Below, piece by piece: positions 1 to 15,200 of a stretch of DNA of 64,000 bases. The translations under genes and the position numbers were made by a program. The notes under the pieces are model-generated. The model was not told the origin of the DNA, did not search any database, and saw nothing but the letters and a program-made list of their open reading frames with translations. Position 1 is the stretch's first letter, and the number at the start of each line of letters is the position of its first letter. This stretch comes from Mermis nigrescens (lineage: Eukaryota > Nematoda > Enoplea > Mermithida > Mermithidae), in contig JAVLUZ010000142.1 of NCBI GenBank assembly GCA_036768485.1, positions 22,534,290 to 22,598,289 on the forward strand, given 5' to 3'.

Positions 1-81
1 TATAATTTTATAATAAGTTCGGTGCGGAATGAACTAATGAAATTAAACAACTAAGTTAGCAGATATAAAATCATTCTCTGC

Positions 82-261
82 TCAAATACTGGTGCGTTTG
101 ATTCTCATCGAACAAGCTTCTTTCAAAATATTGATCACTGCGTGATGCGACAATGAAATAGCATTGTCGAGTGGAGAGCGACCAAACGAATCTACCGGTT
201 CTGGATTACAATCATTCCTCAATAGAAACTCAACAATCTCTGTCATTCCATTCGTTGCGGC
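82..261 (-). CDS. ASPG: ASPG-like exon 15, terminal ankyrin repeats and stop
   Basis: It encodes [34 protein letters not shown] and a TGA stop at 82-84. The acceptor is CGTTTGTAG. The 3' UTR continues left; no AATAAA is visible in the remaining 81 bases, so the polyadenylation site probably lies outside the window. Confidence 0.87.
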   Translation of the reverse strand, partial: AATNGMTEIVEFLLRNDCNPEPVDSFGRSPLDNAISLSHHAVINILKEACSMRIKRTSI

Positions 262-3200
262 CTACAAACGAAGCTCATTAGCATAATCTTTAATTAATTA
301 ATAAATAATTAATTAACATAATTAACATAATTAATTAATTAGTCAATAAATAATTTAATTAATAATTAATTAACTCATTAACATAATCATAATCTTAATC
401 TCATAGTCGTAATCCCAAAAAGACGCCAAAAATTCAATTCTACGGTCTATCGATTCTGGCGGGTCAATAGCTGGACCATAGGTGGACAGCATCAAAATTA
501 TGGGGAATGCAACATTTTTAAAGCTAAAAAATGGTATTAAAAATGGTGGTATGGCAAAAAACAGAATTTTTCAACGTTCCTCATCGAGCACTATCCATTG
601 GCATCAACAAATTGCGAAAAAGAAACAAAATTTCAAAAAATACATTCTGGGGGTATGTTGGTTTCTGGAGGGTTGCGTTTACCCCCAAACCCCCACGCCC
701 ATGTGTGGTCTGGATTGGACACTCGAGAATCCGGTGGAACCCCCTTCCCAATGGACAGACCCCCAGAAATAAATTTTTGCTGCTATCTGTGGTAATGTGG
801 CTCAATATGACCCCCAGAATTTGGCTGCTGCCACAGCACCTTAAATTCACATTATGTACGTGAAAATGTAATAGTGGATCTTTACTTGCTTTAATTAATG
901 ATAAAACGTATACTAATTTCAAATTTCTTCATGCAAGGGCACCTGAAATACCTAAATAGGTTATTTTCATGTAGGATAAATATATAAGCACCAGGGGCGG
1001 ATTTTTTGGGGGGGGGGGCGGGGGCGGCCGCCCCCCATTGGCCCAAAAAGTGCTCAAAATTAAGGATTTTTGAGCGATTTTTGGCGATTTTTTTGGTCAA
1101 AATGGCTAATTTTTCCGCCCAAGTCAGGGTTACGCCCCCCCTTAGGAAAATCATGGATCCACCACTGATAAGCACAATCATGTAGTCATTTTCGAGTAAT
1201 TTTGGTCGCAGTAAGGATTTTGGCACACGCCTATGTAATTATTCGGTGTCGGTTTTCGGCATGCTTTGACTTGCCTGAATTGCATTACATAATATTTTAT
1301 TAATGTCAACAACTATTATTTCGTTTTTTATTACATTTATTTGCAGCAGTGCCTTACAATAGCGCAAAGTATTGCAAAGGAGCTTCGTGTGGGCCCCAAA
1401 AATATTATACCTTATTCCTGGTTGTCTACTTTTAAGGAACATGCTATTTTGAACAAATTCAGACTTTTTCCGCAAACGCGAATAAAAACTATAATTTAGA
1501 TCAACTACAAGTTTATAGAAGTTTGCAATAAAATAAAAAGACTTGTAGAAAATTAAAGACTTAATAAAGATTTTAGGAGTTTACAATAAAACAATTTATT
1601 TGACTATGAAACATATGCGCATGAATGACAATAGTTTGAATAATGTAAATTAACGAAAGTGGTTTAAAACTGAAGCAAAGACTGTAACGTTGTACACAGC
1701 AATCAATGTTTACACAAAGCTTTATGCGCTGCGCACTACCTATAAAACCAGTTATGCAGATGTTTTTTCGTCATTCCACCATTTCTAAGACTATTTTTTG
1801 ACCTTTTAAAATAAACCCCCAGAATTTCGATGTTGCCCACCTATGATCAGACCCTCACCACACCCATGTTAGCTACTACGACGTTCTCTACGAAACGATA
1901 ATCAAGTCTAATCTGTCTTTACTTACAAAGTGCGAAAATTTCCTTCTCACATAATACAGGGTGTCCCATTTAACTATTCGCGATTTCGTTTTATCCTAGT
2001 CTTTTAATTCTGAATGAATTTTGTTTAAACTTCAGCAAAATATAGCAACAACATTAGAATTTATTGTGACAAAATTTTATATTCATTACTGAACTTTTAG
2101 ACCTCAACATGAGCACCACCATTTTCAACAATTTTGTACAATCTTACACGATATTCCAACGAAGTTTTCATTCTCATTTCATACGTAATTTCATCAAATG
2201 CCGCAATAATTCGATTTTTCAATTCGTCGATAGTTGCAGGTCGTGTGGTGTAAACTTTGGATTTGATAAATCCCCAGAGGAAAAAATCGCAGGGGGTCAA
2301 ATCAGGCGATCGTGGTGTCCATGGCATCGTAGGTGATCCTTATTTCTTTGATGAAACTGTTAACAGTGAACGCTACTTAGAAATGCTACACACAGCAGAC
2401 CCAATTTTATCCTGAATTGGAACGCCGCCAAATTCAAAATGATATCACTTTTATGCAAGACGGAGCAACACCACATTGGGGCAGAAATGTTCGCAATAGG
2501 CTTAATGATAGCTTTCCTAATCGATGGATGGGTCGCAGATCACCTACGAAGCCATGGCCACCACGATCGCCTGATTTGACCTCCTGCGATTTTTTCCTCT
2601 GGGGATTTATAAAATCCAAAGTTTTACACCACACGACCTGCAACTATCGACGAATTGAAAAATCAAATTATTGCGGCATTTGATGAAATCACGTATGAAA
2701 TGAGAATGAAAACTTTGTTGGAATATCGTGAAAGATGGTACAAAATTGTTGAAAATGGTGGTGCTCATGTTGAGGTCTAAAAGTTCAGTAATTAATATAA
2801 AATTTTGTCACAATAAATTCTAATGTTGTTGCTATATTTTGCTGAAGTTTAAACAAAATTCATTCAGAATTAAAAAAAAACTAGGATAAAACGAAATCGC
2901 AAATAGTTAGCTGGGACCATACGTGGGCAGCAAGAAAATTCTGGGGGTGCAAGATTTTTGAAGGTCAAAAAATGGTCTTAAAAATGGTGGTATGGCGATA
3001 AAAACATCATTTTTCGACGTTTCTCATCAAGCACTATCCATTGGCATCAAAAAATTGCGAAAAGACCGAAAAAAAATTTCAAAAATTGAATTCTGGGGGG
3101 GGTATTTTGGTTTCTGGGGGGGTGCTCCCCCAAACCCCTACGCCAGGTGTGACTTAAACACCATACTTCTCGCATAATTTTAAAGTTTATAAAATAATTT

Positions 3201-6200
3201 GAGGGCGACTGACTGAATGCGTATAATGTTGAACTTTTAGTTTTTCTTATTTTTCAATTCCTTATTTCACCAACCGTAATTCCATTAAATAGAACAATAA
3301 AGCCGTACCACATGCAGTGCACTTCGACGGTCGTAATCACAGGTATTCAAATCAGCCGCGGCTAAATTCCAAGCGGATAAGGCTCGCAAATCCCCAGAGG
3401 CAGCACAGCTGCAAAGTATTAATATACATGTAAGAGGGGGATGGGAGCATAGTTGGGCGGCACCAAAGTTACGGGAGGGTGCAAGATTTTTTCAAAGGTC
3501 AAAAATGGCCTTAAAAATGGTGGTATGGCGAAAAAACACTATTTTTCAACGTTTCTCATCAAGCACTATCCACTGGAATCAAAAAATTGCAAAAAAAACA
3601 AAAAAATATTCAAAAATCAAATTCTGTGGGGGAATATTTTGGTTTCTGCGAAGGGGATATTTTGGTTGCATACCTCCAAACTCCTCTCCCACGTCCAAGT
3701 ATGGACAAGGGATCCCCAAATAAAGTCGAACGTTAACCCACTCCGAAAAGAGAAAATTTTTGACCCCCATTCAAGTTTTTGAAGAAATCGAATTTTTCGG
3801 TCGTTTTAGGCGTTTTTTGGCTATATTTGGCCGAAAATTAGAGGTCATATACCCCTCCGCCTAAAACATAACCAGGGACTCCCACTCGGAATTTCGAGCC
3901 GTTTTACATATGAGTATAAACTAAAATTATGCAAATTTTCAAAGGAGCTGAAACATTCAAAACATAATAAAAATTTAGAAAATATTAAAACAATAAAACG
4001 TTGCCGAAAAACCCAATCGTTTTGGTTTTGATCAATCTACATCCGCGTTCATACAAAGCGCGAGTGCATACTAATTTACTCGTATGTATTTATTAATTAG
4101 AAATAAATCTGTAAATACAAGATGTTTTTAAGATAATTTTAAAGCTATGTACGCGCAATAAGAAATTTACAAAAGCATGCATTAAAATTTAAAGAAATTT
4201 TGAAAAACACAAAAATGTGTAAATAATAAATTAAAGATACCTAATAAAAATAAGTAGAAAATACAGCAATAAAGCAACTAAAGCGCACACATAGTTCAAA
4301 CAATCAAATTAAATTTTCATTGACTTTTAGAATCAGATTAATCTCTTTGGACCATACTTTTGGACACATTGTTTCTAAAATCAGCCAGCAACGATGAATA
4401 ACAAGTTTAAAAGTTAAAGATTTAGTTTGCTTTTTATGTTTAACCTGCAAAGTTCCGACCCCAAACCGGCCGAATACATCCTCAAGTGCGCCCCGGCGTC
4501 TTTTAGCATCTTCACGATTTCCATATGGCAATTTTCGTTGCATCGATCAAAGGCGTCCTGTCTCTGTCATCCCTGGAAGGCAGACAGATATGTAAGCATA
4601 CATGTAAGAGGGGGATGGGAGGATTCTCCCATCCCCCAAAGCCAGAAAATTTTTGACTTCCCTCCGATTTTTTGAAAAAATCGAATTTTGGCCGTTTTTA
4701 GGTGTCTTTTGGCCGTTTTTGACCAAAAGTTAGGTCGTATACCCCCACCCTTAAAAATGGCCGAGACCTCTCCCCAATTTTGAGCCGTTACATGTATGTA
4801 TGTAAGAGCTCAAAATTTTTAGAAGGGCTAGTCGGTTATTCTTAGAGAAGGTACAAAGCTTTTTTGTCAAAAATAGGTAGGGCCAAAAATTTTTTGACTT
4901 TAGAGGTGGAGGGAAGACTGACTTTAAGTGGAGGATCCATAACCAGGGTTCATACAAACTTTCTGAAAAAAATCCCCTGATTTTCCCAGGTTTCCCAGGT
5001 TCCATAAGCACATTTTCCCAGGTTATATAATGGAACATTAATATGAATTTGAACGAAAAACGATACATTGTAATGTTGAGATTTCAGAAGGCGGATCCGA
5101 GTTTTTCTGACGCGGGAATGTGGAACCTCAAATATCCCCTAATAGTGTCAGAAATTGTCCGAAAAATTCATCCATTATGCATAAAGCATCAGTTTTTGCC
5201 TTCTTTTGATAGAAATAATCATATGTGATGTGAAATACTAAGGAATTTTCCAAAATTTTATACAAAAAACGCTCAAAGTTAGTGCAATAATCGGCGCAAA
5301 GCACTGGAAAAATACTCGAGAAATCATTTAAAGAACTAAAAAATCTTTGTTCTTGTACATAAACAATGCTTTTGAAGTAGTTTTTAAAAGGCCAAGTCAG
5401 TAAATGTCATTAATGGAAACTACCTGGCGTGAAACGCTGAAAAAATTAGTAAAATCGTGATGGAAAATGGCTGAAATCATCAAAAAATACACATAATTCT
5501 CCATTGCACCCAAATGTTTTTTAACGAAGGGGGCGGCCGGCCGTCCCTCTCTAAATCCGCGCCTGTGAGAAATTATTTACGTAGTCATTTTATTCATTAG
5601 AAAAAATAAATTTTTAGTAAGTTATTTAAATTTTTTCTCCTCTAATAAATTAGAGGTTGCTGAAAAACGCTCAAAAACATCTTTATTTTCAACTATCTAC
5701 AAATTATTTAATGTAGATCGATACAGAGCCAGCTAAGTGTCTAAAGTGCATGTTACATAATTTTACATATATAGCCAGTCGAAAATTTTCTGAATAAAGA
5801 TGGAAGGCAATAAAACATTAAAATATTCTTTCAGCTAAGCTAAAACGCTTATAGTTATACAATCAAACAAGAGCAAGCGTAATTTATATAAAAGATGGGA
5901 GAGCCATGCGGAGATGGGATTTTAGCATATTTATTCCTCAAAAGTAGAATCACTAGAAGACAAAGCGGAAAACTTGGGGAAAGAAATCGGTTACATATAT
6001 GTATTACGAATATCAAAAATTATTCAGGGTGAGTAAAAAAAGAATCGCATATTGAACCTTATAACTTTTAATATACTTGTTCAAATTGAATGCGGTTTGC
6101 TTTGAAAATAAGAGCCATTTTAGTCAAATTTTGATTATGCTGGCTTGGCTGTCATTGATTACACTAAATTTGGTAAAAGTCGTCTTTTCACGATTTTAAA

Positions 6201-9200
6201 GATTAGGTGCATAAAATAAACTATCTTCGCGACATTATAACTTTTCAAGCCAAAGAGATAGCTGGACGCGGTTTGCTTTATATGATGATTAAAATTTTTG
6301 TCTATTGCTCTCTATCATTTTATTTCCATTAATTTAGCCTATGTGAAGAAAATGAACTTTTCCTATGGGTTACGGCATTCATAGTCAAAGTTTTTATTTA
6401 CAAGCACATGTCAAGACGTTAAATTTTTGTTTAAAGCTTTGTAATTTTACAATAGTCCAAAATGCCGTCTAGCAAATCACTTCAATGATAGCTTAATAAA
6501 GTGGCTTCAGAATAAAAAGGTTTCAATTCAACAGTCATAGAGTGCTATTAAGTTACAGTGCAACAATTGTCACTAAAGTTTCTGAAAGATGCTTTCATGA
6601 CTCGAAAAGAAGACTATTGCTAAATTGTTTGTACCTTTCAAACAACTTGAAAAGTATTAATATCACTTCAGCTTCTTAATGCGGGGATGATAGGCTTTCT
6701 AACAAAGCAAACAACATTCCTTTGCTTTTGTCGTTAAGAAGTTACTCGATCCGATAGGCAATTCGTTTTGTTTGACCCACCCTGTATAAGTCAGATAATT
6801 AATAAGCAGAAGACTATAAATCAATTAAGAATTTCAGTTTGTTTAGTTTGCCTTGTATATCTAACATATCGCTATCATGAAGAAACACCCAATATTTTAA
6901 CAATGTGCGCAAATGTGTACGTGAACAGAACGAAAATCTGGGGAATCAAAAGTTTCAAATGGCAAAAAGCATTAAAAACTTAACATTCGTGATAAACAAA
7001 TATTTGACATTTTTCGACACTTTTTATCCATCAGCAAAAAAACGCGAAAAAGAACATATTCTCAAAAACTTACTTTTCTAATTTAAATTCTGCAGTATGT
7101 CTCGCATACAATACAAAAAATCCAGAAAAATTTTGGCATGTCACCTCATAACTCTAATTTGCAGCTTTTTGGAGATAAACAGCGCAAACAATTAGTCAAC
7201 AGATGATTTTGAAATGCAGGTGTCGGACATACATGTAAGAGGGAGGGATACAGGAACCCGGCTGAAAGTCAGCCGTTCCCCCATCCCCCAGAGCCAGAAA
7301 AATTTCTGACCTCACCAATTTTTGGAAACAATTAAATTTTTTGGCCCTTTTTGGACAAAAATTTGAGGTCATTCATTCCCCTCCCCACTGAAAAATGGCC
7401 AGGAAGCGACCCCTCGACCACACCAGGGCATGGGGGTATGCATCCCCCAGAAGGCCGAATACTCCCCGAATTCAATTTTGAAGTTTTTGTCTCTTCTTTT
7501 TGATGTCAATGGATAGCTCTCGATGAGAAACGTTGAAAAATGGTGTTTTTCCGGCACACCACCATTTTAGGACCATTTTTTTTACCTTTGAAAAATCTTG
7601 CACTCCCCAAAATTTGGTGCTGCCCACGTATGCCTCCCAACCAAAATTTTGAGCCATTACATGTATGGTGTGAGACAATAATTCAATTTTTCATTTCTTG
7701 CATGCTCTCCAAAGAGCCAAGCTGCTGTTGGAGAAGGGGAGCATCATCCCCATGGCTACTGTCCCCCGCAAAATGACTGTGACCACCAGAATTGTCGATT
7801 TTCCGTAAAAATCGCAAAAAGTGTGCTTTTTAAGTAATTTTAGCTCAAAAGTGTCAAAAGCTTTGCGCCATGTACACATTTTTCGATTTAACTCTGTTCA
7901 ATTTACTCAATTTATCTGGAAAGTTGTATTAGACATAATTTAAACTTAATATATCTTCTTATCTTCAAATCACAAACATTTATAGCAACTAAAACCGATA
8001 AAAAAATCAAAGATTAGGCAAAAGAGCAACACAATTGAATGCATACAAAACAATGTTTAAAATATTTAGCTGCTTTTTTCAAGCAATAGACACAACATAT
8101 TCCACTTCTAAATTTCATTCAGATAAAACATATTACAATACAAAAATATATGTAACTCAAAATAATCGAGGCGAGCGTTCATATCAATTCAAGGTTTTTA
8201 CGTAGGATATTGACATTTTTCGAAAAAATCCCCTGATTTCCCAGGTTTCCCAGGTACCAAAAAATCCCCTGACGTTACCAGGTTTCCCAGGTTGTGTATG
8301 AACCCTGCATAACCCGCGCCCTGTTGCATATATGAAATCATGAGCGTACAGAGAAGATAAATTAATATTTGACGTTCGTATGTACATACCTAAGCGCAAA
8401 GTACGATTCTAATTTTTTTAGCTCGAACGTTTTGTACAAAATATACACATTTATAAATTAATCGAGCTGTTATTTATAGTTAATCAGACTTTTCCTGAAT
8501 TTAAATTCTAATCGACTTACTTTGCATGCACGGAAACGCCTTCCGACAACAAATATTTCACAGCCTGAACACGACCAGCCGCTGATGCAATATGAAGGGC
8601 AGTTCGCTTTTCGAAATTCTTTTGATGCAGTAAAGCACCCTGTAAGCATGATTATGCTTAAAGCACGCATTATTGTTTCCATGCATGGACGGCACCTAAT
8701 TTCTGGAGGCCCGGGGGTCCAAAAATTTTCCAATGTATAGAAACGTCAAAAATAATCGACTTCCCTCCAAATGGCCGACCCGCATACATATGCATACACG
8801 GGGGGTTTAGAGCGGTTACCCCCAGGCACGTAGCTGGCCGTCCTATTTTGCGGGGACCAACAACAATTTTTGGGGGGATAAGCCCAAAAAGCCAAAAATA
8901 GCACAAAATAACGTTTAAAAAGTTCTATTTTTCCGATTATTCATGAATTTTGGGGGTCCGAACACCCCCATTCCCCCAGAGATACGTGCCTGGTCACCCC
9001 CTCCCTCCGCGCTGAAGGGTCACAAAGTTTTGTACTACCGAGTGACTCCGGTCGAAAATAGTGTATTTTCAAGCATTTCGAGATGAACACAACTTACTGT
9101 TGGAACAATCTTGCATTTCACCCCTCCTTATCCACCCTAACCTTGTGCATCTATGCCGACAACACATTATAATAGGGAGGGTGAGGGGTTCCCGTCACGG

Positions 9201-12200
9201 TCCTAAACTCGAATCACTGTCAGACGATTTTTAGCTATCAAACATGTTTTGCATGATTTTTGGGTATAGAAAACAGCAAAGATGTACATTTCTGTTTTGT
9301 TTACCAATAAAATACCTAGAATAAAGTTAAAATGATCTAAAAAAATCAAAGTTTTCGATGAATCCGTATATTTTTTTACTTACAAGAATGACGGAACTAG
9401 TCAGAATTGGACAAATAACTTTAAATAGAACTTTTAATACAGTTTTTCACTTTAAAACATGTTATATACAATATTTTAGCCATTTTATATTTGACCTGCA
9501 AAAAAGGCTAGCACTCAAAATTTAGTGGTCCCAATTTTTTTGATTTCACCCTCATGAACTTTCGACCTACGAAAACTATGATGCCGACTACCCTAAGTGT
9601 TTAGTGGTTAAACCAGTTGAACTGGGAAAAGTGTACATAATCACAAATTGACTCACACATGATGAAATATATGGCAAAACCTATCGATAAATTTAAAAAA
9701 TGTATATGCGATGTGATAATTCTTGTTTACCAGTAAGTTCAGCGAAAACAGCCCCCCCTGAACCGAAAAATGGAAAATTTTAAAAGGAAAATGAGAAAAA
9801 TGAAGGACAAAAATGGATGAAAATCAAAATTTTTCATCAGAATTGCTTAAAATTGACTAAAAACTGTGGAATAACGTTGTTTTAGCGCTATTTTAGCTTT
9901 TATACGACTTTTCAAGGTCACTTTGACCATAAAAGCTCACTAACTGACCCTCAGACCAGTTGCCATCCCCTGATCAGATATGCTTTGCATCTTCAGTCCA
10001 GAACACTTGTGAGCCCTAAAGGTCTGGCTGACCCCCAAGGATCTGGCGAACCCTCCCCAAATTGATAGACCCCAGAATTTAATTTTTGATTCTATTTTCG
10101 GCGATTTGGCCCCATCGAACTCTCCTCAGAATTGAGCTGCTGCCCACCTATCGTCCAGACTCTCACTTCTAAGATCCATGTATGGATCTGACCTAACCTG
10201 GGCGTGAGGGGTTTAAGGGGGTATGCATCCCTCCGAGAAACCAAAATACCCCCAGAAATCAAAATACCCCCCCCCCAGAAACCGGAATACTCCCCCAGAA
10301 TTCAATTTTTGGAATTTTTTTTGTTTTTTTCTCGCAATTTTCTCATGCCAATGGATAGTGATCGATGAGAGACGTTGAAAAAATGGTGTTTTTCGCCATA
10401 CCACCCTTTTTAAGGCCATTTTTCTATCTTTAGAAAATCTTGCACACTCCCCCCAGAATTTTGGTGCCGCCCACATATGTATCTAACCCTAAATTATAAG
10501 AGGAAATCAATTTTTCAGTACAAAGGCTGCAACTTTTTTAAATCACCATGCTTTTATAGCGTTTCAGATCTTCGACGTCGCCTTGACTAGCCGCCTCGCA
10601 AATCAATGGAGAAAAAAGCGCATCCCTCAAATGGTCCATTTCTTCCGAAGTAGACAAATTCAACATTTTGGACATCTGGCGTAAAAAATCGTTAGTACTC
10701 GACGTCGACAACGTGAACTGAACCGGAACGTGGACCGTCGTTTCGCCTCGCAAATTCCTGGCCATTAGCTGAAAAATAGCAAAAAATGTACGTAGACCAG
10801 GCAGACATGTAACAGGGGGACGGGGGGATCCCTCCACCTAAAGTCGATCGTCCCCTACCCCCTCAAAGTCAAAGAATCATTGACCCCTCCCCCCGATTTT
10901 TGAAAAAAACTTGCGATTTTTGGCCGTCTTTATGCATTTTCAAGCGTTTTTGGCAGAAAAATTGGAAGTCATTTGCCCCCCTCCTAAAAATGGCTAGGGA
11001 CCCCCTCCCAAAATTTCGAGCCGTTACATGTATACGTTGGGGTCAAAAGTTTCTGACTTTGGGGAGATAAGAGTTGACCATACGTGTAAGAGGGGTGGGG
11101 TATCCACCAAGCTGAAGTCGGCCATACCCACCCCATCCCCCTAAAATCCATAAAATTTTTAACCCCCCCCCCCGATTTTTGGAAAATTGTCCGTTTGAAG
11201 GCTTTTTTTTACCGTTTTTAGACAAAAATTGGAGGTCACTTACCCCTCCCCCTCTCCCTACTCTTAAAAATGGCCGGGAACCCCCCGACCTAAAATTATG
11301 AGCTGTTGCATGTATGAGACTAGGTACTATAAATGACATCAAAAGGAATTTATGATACCGCCCCTAAAAGTAGAGATTAGATTTAAGTCCTCTAATTTTA
11401 AGACCTACCTTCGATTATAAGCATACACAGTGGCTTGACCAGCCGGGGCGGAGGAAGGGAGGGGTGCCCCACCCCCGATATGAAAAAATATCTTTACAAG
11501 GATTCCACAGAGTAAAAAATTAAAAATTATCGAAGTCTGCTAAAAGGACAGCCAAAATACATTTTTAGCACACTTTTGAGCAACTAAAATTAAAATTTTT
11601 TGGCGCTCCGCGTCGGATTTCTTACATATTTTCCATTATATTTCTTACCTTATAGCCAAGGCTAGACTTAAAAATATTGAATATGTCACAAAATTAATAA
11701 AAATCAGAAATCTTCTTCAAAAGCGTTTAAAATTTATCAGAAACTGCGCAATAGCGTAGTTTTAATGCCATTTCAGCGATTTATAACAGTTTTTGAGGTC
11801 ATTTTAGCTCAAAAATGCTCAGTAAATGACTCAACAGACCGGCTGGTGAATATCAAGCACTTTCACGGAAAATTTTTTATGTTAATACTTTTTTAGCCGT
11901 GATTTTGCTTTGTTCTTCCCAGAAAACGTTCCATTTGTCCATTTCGGGTATCTATAAATCCCCAAACCGCCACATGCATTTCTGGCTCAAACCAACCATG
12001 TTCTTTATGCCCGCATAGTTGATACCTTACATGGACAGCGCCAAATTTGGCGGGTCTACGAGTGGTCAAAATGTCTCTAATATCAAAAAGGGGGCGAAAA
12101 AACTGATAGGAAAAAATATTTTACTTGCTATACTTCTCATTAGCTCAACCCCTGGCGGATCTGTGAGAATTTTTATATTATCGTAGTCCAGGACAGCTTT

Positions 12201-15200
12201 TTTCACGCCGATAAATATGTAGTTGACAGTTGACACCAAACGTGGGCAGCAAGCAAGATTTTTTAAAGGTCAAACAATTGCTTTAAAAACGGTAGTAAAG
12301 CGAAAAAACACCATTTTTCGACGTTTCTCATCGAGCGCTATCCATTGACATCAAAAATTGCGAAAAAACGAAAAAAATTTTAAAAATTGAATGCTGGGGG
12401 GTATTTTGATTTCTGGAGGGGTATTTCGGTTTATCGGGGGGGGGGGTGCATCCCCCAACCCCCTACGCCCAGGTGTGGTTGACACCATGCATGGGCAGCA
12501 GCCTAATTCTGGGGGGTCTGGGTCAACACGGACAAAGGTCGGTCTTCCCATTGATACCAGCTGCCCATTTTTTGGTTGGTTGTCCTTTCACAAAGAGTTT
12601 TTTTGGTTACTGATTGGTTGTTTAGTGGTTGAATGGTAAATTGTTGTTTGATTGATTATTGATTCGCTAGCCATTGGTTGATTGGATGATTGATTAATTC
12701 ATTTTTGTATATTTTCCCGGATTCATCTTCCTATTTTCTAATTGATTGACTAGTTGGTTTTATAATCATTTTTGTGTATTCCATCATTTTTCTCCGATTT
12801 GTATGGCACTTTTCGAAATTTTCCATTGATACTGGCAGGTCTTCCCATTGATACCGACCTAGCCCATTACATGAACATAGGGGGTGAGGGGGTATTACCC
12901 CCGCTGAAGAGTCAGCCGGACTGGTACTACCCAGCGTTGAGCTTATATGACGATTTTTGCATAATTTTTTAGGTCAAAAGCAATTGATGTCAAAAAAATT
13001 TCCGTCGCTTTGCGCCGGATTAGTGCTTTTATGTACTATTTACACAAAAAAGCGCCCAAAATTGATCAATTTTTGCATTTTTTAGTGTTAAAAGTGATAT
13101 AATGCAATCAAAACGGACTAAAATGCTTTTAAAAAGCGATATTGCCATGAAAAAACATTTTATAGGCTATTTTAACCATTTTGACCGTTTAAACAGCAAG
13201 ACAAATCGCGAGCGGTAAATTAAGTATTTTGGATTTCTAGGATTGAACCCTCCCGTGCCGAACCTGATCTTGTGCATCTATAAACCAGTCTCCATGGATA
13301 CTAGATTAAATGGGGTTATACGGTTGTCCCATGTGTGTAGTTTGGTGGTATAAAACCGGCGAAAATACCAAAAATTCGTTCCGTGGGTTCTATCCAAACC
13401 TGGGCGTGGCGGTTTGGGGGTATGCACCCCTCCCCTCTCGAAAAACCAAAATACCCCCCAGAAATCAAAATACCCCCAGAATTCAATTTTAATTCTTTTT
13501 CGCAATTTTTTGATGCCAGTGCTCGATAAGAAACGTCGAAAAATGGTGTTTTATCGCCATACCACCATTTTTAAGGCAATTATTTGACCTTTGGAAAATC
13601 TTGCACTCCCAGAATTTTCTTGCTGCCCACGTATGGTTCTATCGGTTTTTGGGGGTCTACAAAATTCCCGAGGGTCTAACCCCCAACCTTCCCCCACCCA
13701 AGGGTGCTTGACGCTACAGTTTATTATTGGTCGATCGTAGAAGTACATAGAGACAAATGTTTCAGTTAATCAGGAACGATAACGAAGACACGTCCATTTG
13801 CAAAAAGAATAAAAATCGAAGAAGGCACGTAATAAACAAACCGATCAGTCCCCGCTTTTAAAAAGTCGATAACCGTAAAAATCATGATATTATACAAGCT
13901 CGACGCATTTTTACCCCTTTCCTCTGGTCCAAACTTAGATTAGGTAGCGCCAAAACATAAGCTAATTTCGTCAACGCCGCTTCCGGAGTCATATCGTTAC
14001 CGCCCACGATACCAAGATCATAGAGAATCTAAATAAATGTTAAAAATAGCAATCATGCATGATCTTGGCCCCCACTGTTTTTTTGTACTCGGTAAAGATT
14101 TTTTCCGATGTACAAAGACTTTTTGGGACCGTCTTTGTGCATGTACAAAGATTTTTGGGAAGACAAAAATTGCAAAAAAAGTCTGAAATTCGCAAACATT
14201 TTCGGCGCTTCGCGCCGAAATGAGTACTAATTGTGTATTTTATATATCTTTATAATGGCAGGAATTGCATTTCAAAAGGAACAATGTCAAATTCTTTGGC
14301 GCTATTCTTAGTGATTTTTGCCCTTAGAGAGCCAGAAATTAGCTAAAATACACTGCCAAAAGTCGAACAACTCTGTTTTTACCACACTAAAATCGCTACT
14401 CTACCATATTATAGTACTTAAAATTTTGTATGTACAAAATGTACAAAGATTTTTGGGAAGACAAAAACTGTAAAAAGGTGTAAAATTCCGAAAAATTTTC
14501 GGCGCTTCGCGCCAAAATGAGTAATTGTTTGTCCTATATATCTTTAAAATGACAGAATTTACATTTAGAATGGAAAAATGTCAAATTTTTCGGCGCGTCG
14601 CGCCGTTTTGAGACAATTTTTAGTAATTTTTGGCGTCAGAAACCCAGAAATTAGCTAAAATACACTACCTACCAAAGATCGAAAACCCCGTTTTACTACA
14701 CTAACATCACTACTGTACTTTATTATAGTACACAAAAATTTGCATGTACAAAATGTACAAAGACTTTTGGGGACCATCTTTGTACATGTACAAATGGAAC
14801 TTGTACAAAAAAACCACTGCCCCCGAATTCTTGATTTTTCAAAATTTTCCAAAATTTTCCTGAAAATTCGCAGAAAAGGTACTTTTTTAAGCCATTTTAG
14901 CTATCTATTTGCTATTTGCTCAAAAGTGTCACACTTTATCGCTTCACGTCATAAATGTACTCATGTTTAAACTATATTTTGTTCAATTGATTCTAATTTT
15001 TTATTTTTAATTCGATTTCTTGCGTTTTTATGCTCTAAAAAGATAGAGCATCGTCAGAAACGCAAAAAACGGTGTTTTCGACGCGTACCCACGATTTTTC
15101 TGCCCAAAAAGGCTTTTTATAATTTCACCCCCGCCCCCAAGAATTCTCATGCTGTGCATGTCTGATACCAATTGAAATTAAAAAATAGTATAAATTAATT

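Larger units (their letters stand above)
1958..2917. mobile_element. Mariner/Tc1-type fold-back element
   Basis: The left arm (1958-2335) is an inverted copy of the right arm (about 2535-2917): the transposase 3' end and the terminal sequence with GCGATTTCGTTTTATCCTAG occur at both ends in opposite orientation. The left end reads CAGGGTGTCCC; the right end has diverged. The arms differ by small indels, so the structure is old. An R1 MITE abuts the right end. Confidence 0.85.
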
